DNA of 44,481 bases from Undibacterium hunanense (GTDB lineage: Bacteria; Pseudomonadota; Gammaproteobacteria; Burkholderiales; Burkholderiaceae_D), in NCBI RefSeq assembly GCF_014284335.1, contig NZ_JACOGF010000024.1, positions 1-44,481 on the forward strand, in the 5' to 3' direction. The notes beneath the pieces were generated by a model. It saw only the letters and a list, made by a program, of their open reading frames with translations. It was not told the DNA's origin and did no database searches. Every line of letters begins with the position of its first letter. The stretch's first letter is position 1. Positions 42,151 through 44,481 of the stretch are shown in pieces. A program made the position numbers and the translations under genes.

Positions 42151-42564
42151 ATGAAAATCTCCCGTCCATCCCGGATCATTACAGTCTTTGCCATGCTATG
42201 CAGCCTGCTGTTCATGCAGTTTGCGGTAGCGGCATACGCCTGCCCGGGAATGACGGCTGGCACTGGAAATAATTCGAACGTAATCTCGTTCACTGCCGAT
42301 TCAACTGCAATGCCAGCCTGCGAAGGCATGGACAAGGATCAACCGGCACTTTGCCACATCCATGCGCAAGACTCGCTGAGCAAACAGTCGCTCGACCAGC
42401 CGCAGCCGCCTGACGTGCAACCCTTTGTCAGCACTGGTCTAGTATTCATAGTGGAAGCCATAGATGTAGTGGCTGACTCTCTTTCATCGTATCCACACTC
42501 TGCTAATCTAGCACGCAGCACAGCACCACCGATTGCGATACGTAACTGCTGTTTCCGCATTTAA
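42151..42564 (+). CDS. Small exported Cys/His/Met protein of the efflux cluster
   Basis: A 137-residue protein with a signal peptide (LCSLLFMQFAVAAYA). The mature part has CPGM, ACEGMDK and LCHIHAQDS, a Cys/Met/His-rich segment suited to metal binding, then a second hydrophobic stretch and a final IRNCCFRI. It lies just before the CusC-type gene, in the place of CzcI/CopI-like small periplasmic proteins. A purine-rich AAGGAAG is about 14 bases before the ATG, rather far. The specific family is not recognised. Confidence 0.7.
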   Translation: MKISRPSRIITVFAMLCSLLFMQFAVAAYACPGMTAGTGNNSNVISFTADSTAMPACEGMDKDQPALCHIHAQDSLSKQSLDQPQPPDVQPFVSTGLVFIVEAIDVVADSLSSYPHSANLARSTAPPIAIRNCCFRI

Positions 42565-42639
42565 CTCCATAAGCGCCTGATCCATGCGTCGCCACATCTT
42601 GCTGGCGTACGTTGCTATTGATTGTCGCCTGGAGGTTCC

Positions 42640-43968
42640 ATGTTCTCTATTTTTGCTGCGCCATATGCTGCGTGGCCCCGTGTCATTCGCATTGCCATTG
42701 TCACTGGCATACTCACTTTATCCTCATTCGCAGTCCTTGCTGCGGATATTCCGCTCACTTTGGGACAAGCCCAACAACTGGCCGTAGCACGCTCGCGTCA
42801 ATTGATCGCGCAAGACTTCGCGATTACTGCTTCCCACGAAATGGCGGTCGCTGCTGGTCAATTACCTGATCCGGTTTTGAAAGCAGGTATTGATAACCTG
42901 CCAATCAGTGGCCCTGATCGCGGTAGCCTGAACAGTGATTTTATGACCATGCGCCGCATCGGCGTCATGCAAGAGCTGACCGGCAGTGACAGGCGCCAGT
43001 TGCGCGCTGCTCGCTATGATCGTGCCGCGAGTAAGTCACTGGCAGAAAAAGCCAATGCTATTGCAGCCATCCAGCGTGACACCGCTATTGCCTGGCTAGA
43101 TAGCTACTATGCAGAACGCATGGCAGCTATTGTTGCAGAACAAGCGAATCAGGCCAGACTCGAAATCGAGGTAGCAAATAGCAGCTATCGCGCTGGGCGA
43201 GGCAGTCAGGCAGATATCTTCGCTGCCCGAAGCGCACTTAGCATGGTAGATGACCGCTACAGTGATATCCAGCGCAAGGTCCGTACTGCGAGAATAATGT
43301 TGGATCGTTGGACGGGTCTTGCTACTGAACTTCCACTGGCGGGAGAGCCAAGTATAGGCAGCATCCGTCTGGATTTAACAGCGCTGGACAAATCGCTGAC
43401 CCACCATCCCCAGATCGCTGTACTGACCAGGCAAACGGAAATCGCCGAAGTGGATGCAAAACTCGCCGAAGCCAATAAAAAGTCAGACTGGACAGTCGAA
43501 GTCGCATTCCAGCAGCGTGGTCCAGCGTATTCCAATATGGTATCGGTCGGCATATCGCTGCCATTCCAGTGGGACCAAAAGAACCGCCAGGATCGTGAGT
43601 TATCTTCCAAATTGGCGATGGTCGAGCAAGCAAAAGCCGAGCGTGATGAGACATTACGCGCCCATGTCGCTGAAACCAGGACAATGATCGAAGAATGGCA
43701 AAGTGGCCTGGAACGCAGCTCCCGCTATGAACGTGAATTGATACCACTAGCCAAAGAACGCACTCAAGCCACTCTGGGTGCCTATCGCGGTGGCAAATCC
43801 AGTCTGCCCGACCTATTGGCTACACGCCGGAATGAGATTGATGTAAGGCTACAAGCCTTGCAATTGCAAGCTGATACCGCTCGCCTGTGGGCACAACTCA
43901 ATTTCCTGTTTCCTGCCGATGAACCAGGCATGCATTTGGACCAAGCCTCGAACAAGGATATGCCATGA
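42640..43968 (+). CDS. CusC/CzcC-type outer-membrane efflux channel
   Basis: A TolC-family protein of 442 residues. After a signal peptide (ILTLSSFAVLAAD) comes the first outer-membrane-factor repeat (LTLGQAQQLAVARS...AGQLPDPVLKAGIDNLPI), a helical coil region, and a second repeat from about residue 235. It forms the trimeric tunnel of a tripartite metal efflux pump. GGAGGT lies 4 bases before the ATG at 42640. It overlaps the adaptor gene by 4 bases. Channel specificity (copper/silver vs cobalt/zinc) cannot be decided from the channel. Confidence 0.92.
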   Translation: MFSIFAAPYAAWPRVIRIAIVTGILTLSSFAVLAADIPLTLGQAQQLAVARSRQLIAQDFAITASHEMAVAAGQLPDPVLKAGIDNLPISGPDRGSLNSDFMTMRRIGVMQELTGSDRRQLRAARYDRAASKSLAEKANAIAAIQRDTAIAWLDSYYAERMAAIVAEQANQARLEIEVANSSYRAGRGSQADIFAARSALSMVDDRYSDIQRKVRTARIMLDRWTGLATELPLAGEPSIGSIRLDLTALDKSLTHHPQIAVLTRQTEIAEVDAKLAEANKKSDWTVEVAFQQRGPAYSNMVSVGISLPFQWDQKNRQDRELSSKLAMVEQAKAERDETLRAHVAETRTMIEEWQSGLERSSRYERELIPLAKERTQATLGAYRGGKSSLPDLLATRRNEIDVRLQALQLQADTARLWAQLNFLFPADEPGMHLDQASNKDMP

Positions 43969-44481
43969 ACAATAAAAAAATCGTTATGGCCCTCGTTGCC
44001 GCTGGCGTAATGGCTGGCAGTGGATATGGCCTTTATCGTCTAGGTATCAGTCAGGGAATGAAGGATGCCAACGGGATACAAGCAGATACTTCACCATCGG
44101 GCTCAGCCCCAAACGACAAGAAGGTACTGTACTGGCATGACCCCATGGTTCCCGGCCAGAAATTTGATAAACCTGGCAAATCGCCTTTCATGGACATGCA
44201 ATTGGTGCCAGTCTATGCCGATGGTGCGGATGAAGGTAGTGTCAAGATCAGCCCACGCGTGCAACAAAACCTCGGTGTCCGGGTCGCTGAAGTCACCAGA
44301 GCAAAGCTTGCATCGTCCATAGCGGCAGTTGGTACCGTGACCTATAACGAGCGCGATGTTGCCCTGGTCCAGGCACGTAGTAACGGCTTTGTAGAAAAAC
44401 TCTATGTGCGCACTCCGCTGGACACAGTCAGGAAAGGCCAGGCACTGGCCGAGCTGTATGTGCCAGAATGGGTTGCCGCTC
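43965..44481 (+). CDS. CusB-type efflux periplasmic adaptor, 5' part
   Basis: The first 172 residues of a membrane-fusion adaptor, cut by the window end. An N-terminal membrane anchor or signal (VMALVAAGVMAGSGYGLY) is followed by the heavy-metal-binding domain YWHDPMVPGQKFDKPGKSPFMDMQLVPVY. Then comes KISPRVQQNLGVRVAEV and the start of the lipoyl-like hairpin VEKLYVRTPLDTVRKGQALAELYVPEW. The metal-binding domain favours a CusB-like copper/silver adaptor. It starts in an ATGA overlap with the channel gene; a CusA-like pump is expected next. Confidence 0.92.
   Translation, partial: MNNKKIVMALVAAGVMAGSGYGLYRLGISQGMKDANGIQADTSPSGSAPNDKKVLYWHDPMVPGQKFDKPGKSPFMDMQLVPVYADGADEGSVKISPRVQQNLGVRVAEVTRAKLASSIAAVGTVTYNERDVALVQARSNGFVEKLYVRTPLDTVRKGQALAELYVPEWVAA

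Noticed and set aside
1..44481. CRISPR arrays, complete insertion sequences, replication origin
   Set aside because: No regularly spaced direct repeats, no transposase gene with flanking inverted ends, and no DnaA-box cluster were seen.

Overview
The window reads as chromosomal DNA of a betaproteobacterium of the order Burkholderiales, most likely Oxalobacteraceae. The grounds are the 5S rRNA type, the glyA-nrdR pair, the close match of several housekeeping proteins to that group, and a ZTP riboswitch upstream of glyA. The family-level call is inference, because no search could be run.

Layout. (1) 1-892: the 3' part of a 5S rRNA gene and its terminator, then a gene-free stretch built of three nested inverted-repeat pairs. 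(2) 893-3829: nrdR and glyA on the minus strand behind a ZTP riboswitch, then ydfG on the plus strand. (3) 3999-11734: a tight plus-strand run ybgC-tolQ-tolR-tamA-tamB. TolA, TolB and Pal, which normally follow TolR, are absent and the TamA/TamB envelope machinery takes their place. (4) 11863-18806, minus strand: a secreted M16 zinc peptidase, a glycine-rich-domain (GRDP-like) protein with a Cys/Gly/Ser tail, and a four-gene overlapping operon (TetR regulator, ABC1/UbiB-type kinase, DUF6463-like membrane protein, DUF2867-like protein). (5) 19332-23245, minus strand: a VRR-NUC nuclease overlapping an XPD/DinG-type Fe-S helicase that carries its own nuclease-like N-terminus.

(6) 23474-32486: a defence island. 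It holds an unknown small gene, then hsdM-hsdS, a ribbon-helix-helix/ParE toxin-antitoxin pair, hsdR, a YgjP/DUF45 metallopeptidase and an Mrr-type restriction enzyme. The toxin-antitoxin pair sits inside the type I restriction operon and overlaps hsdR by 4 bases. (7) 32487-40561: an accessory, partly AT-rich region. It starts at a possible tRNA 3'-end remnant with an orphan minus-strand terminator. It carries a four-gene integrase unit (plasmid/ICE-type protein, unknown protein, C39-like cysteine peptidase, tyrosine recombinase), an XRE regulator divergent from a zinc-ribbon membrane protein, a secreted protein between two strong hairpins, a stand-alone PD-(D/E)XK-like protein and an unrecognised two-gene operon. 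(8) 40685 to the end: an ArsR-regulated metal-efflux cluster with an ArsR regulator (probably leaderless mRNA), a sterol-desaturase-like oxidase, a small exported Cys/His/Met protein, a CusC-type outer-membrane channel and the start of a CusB-type adaptor.

The best candidates for something not yet described are the two-gene operon at 38901-40561, the cysteine peptidase fused by overlap to an integrase at 34209-35980, the TolQR-TamAB arrangement, and the toxin-antitoxin pair embedded in the hsd operon.
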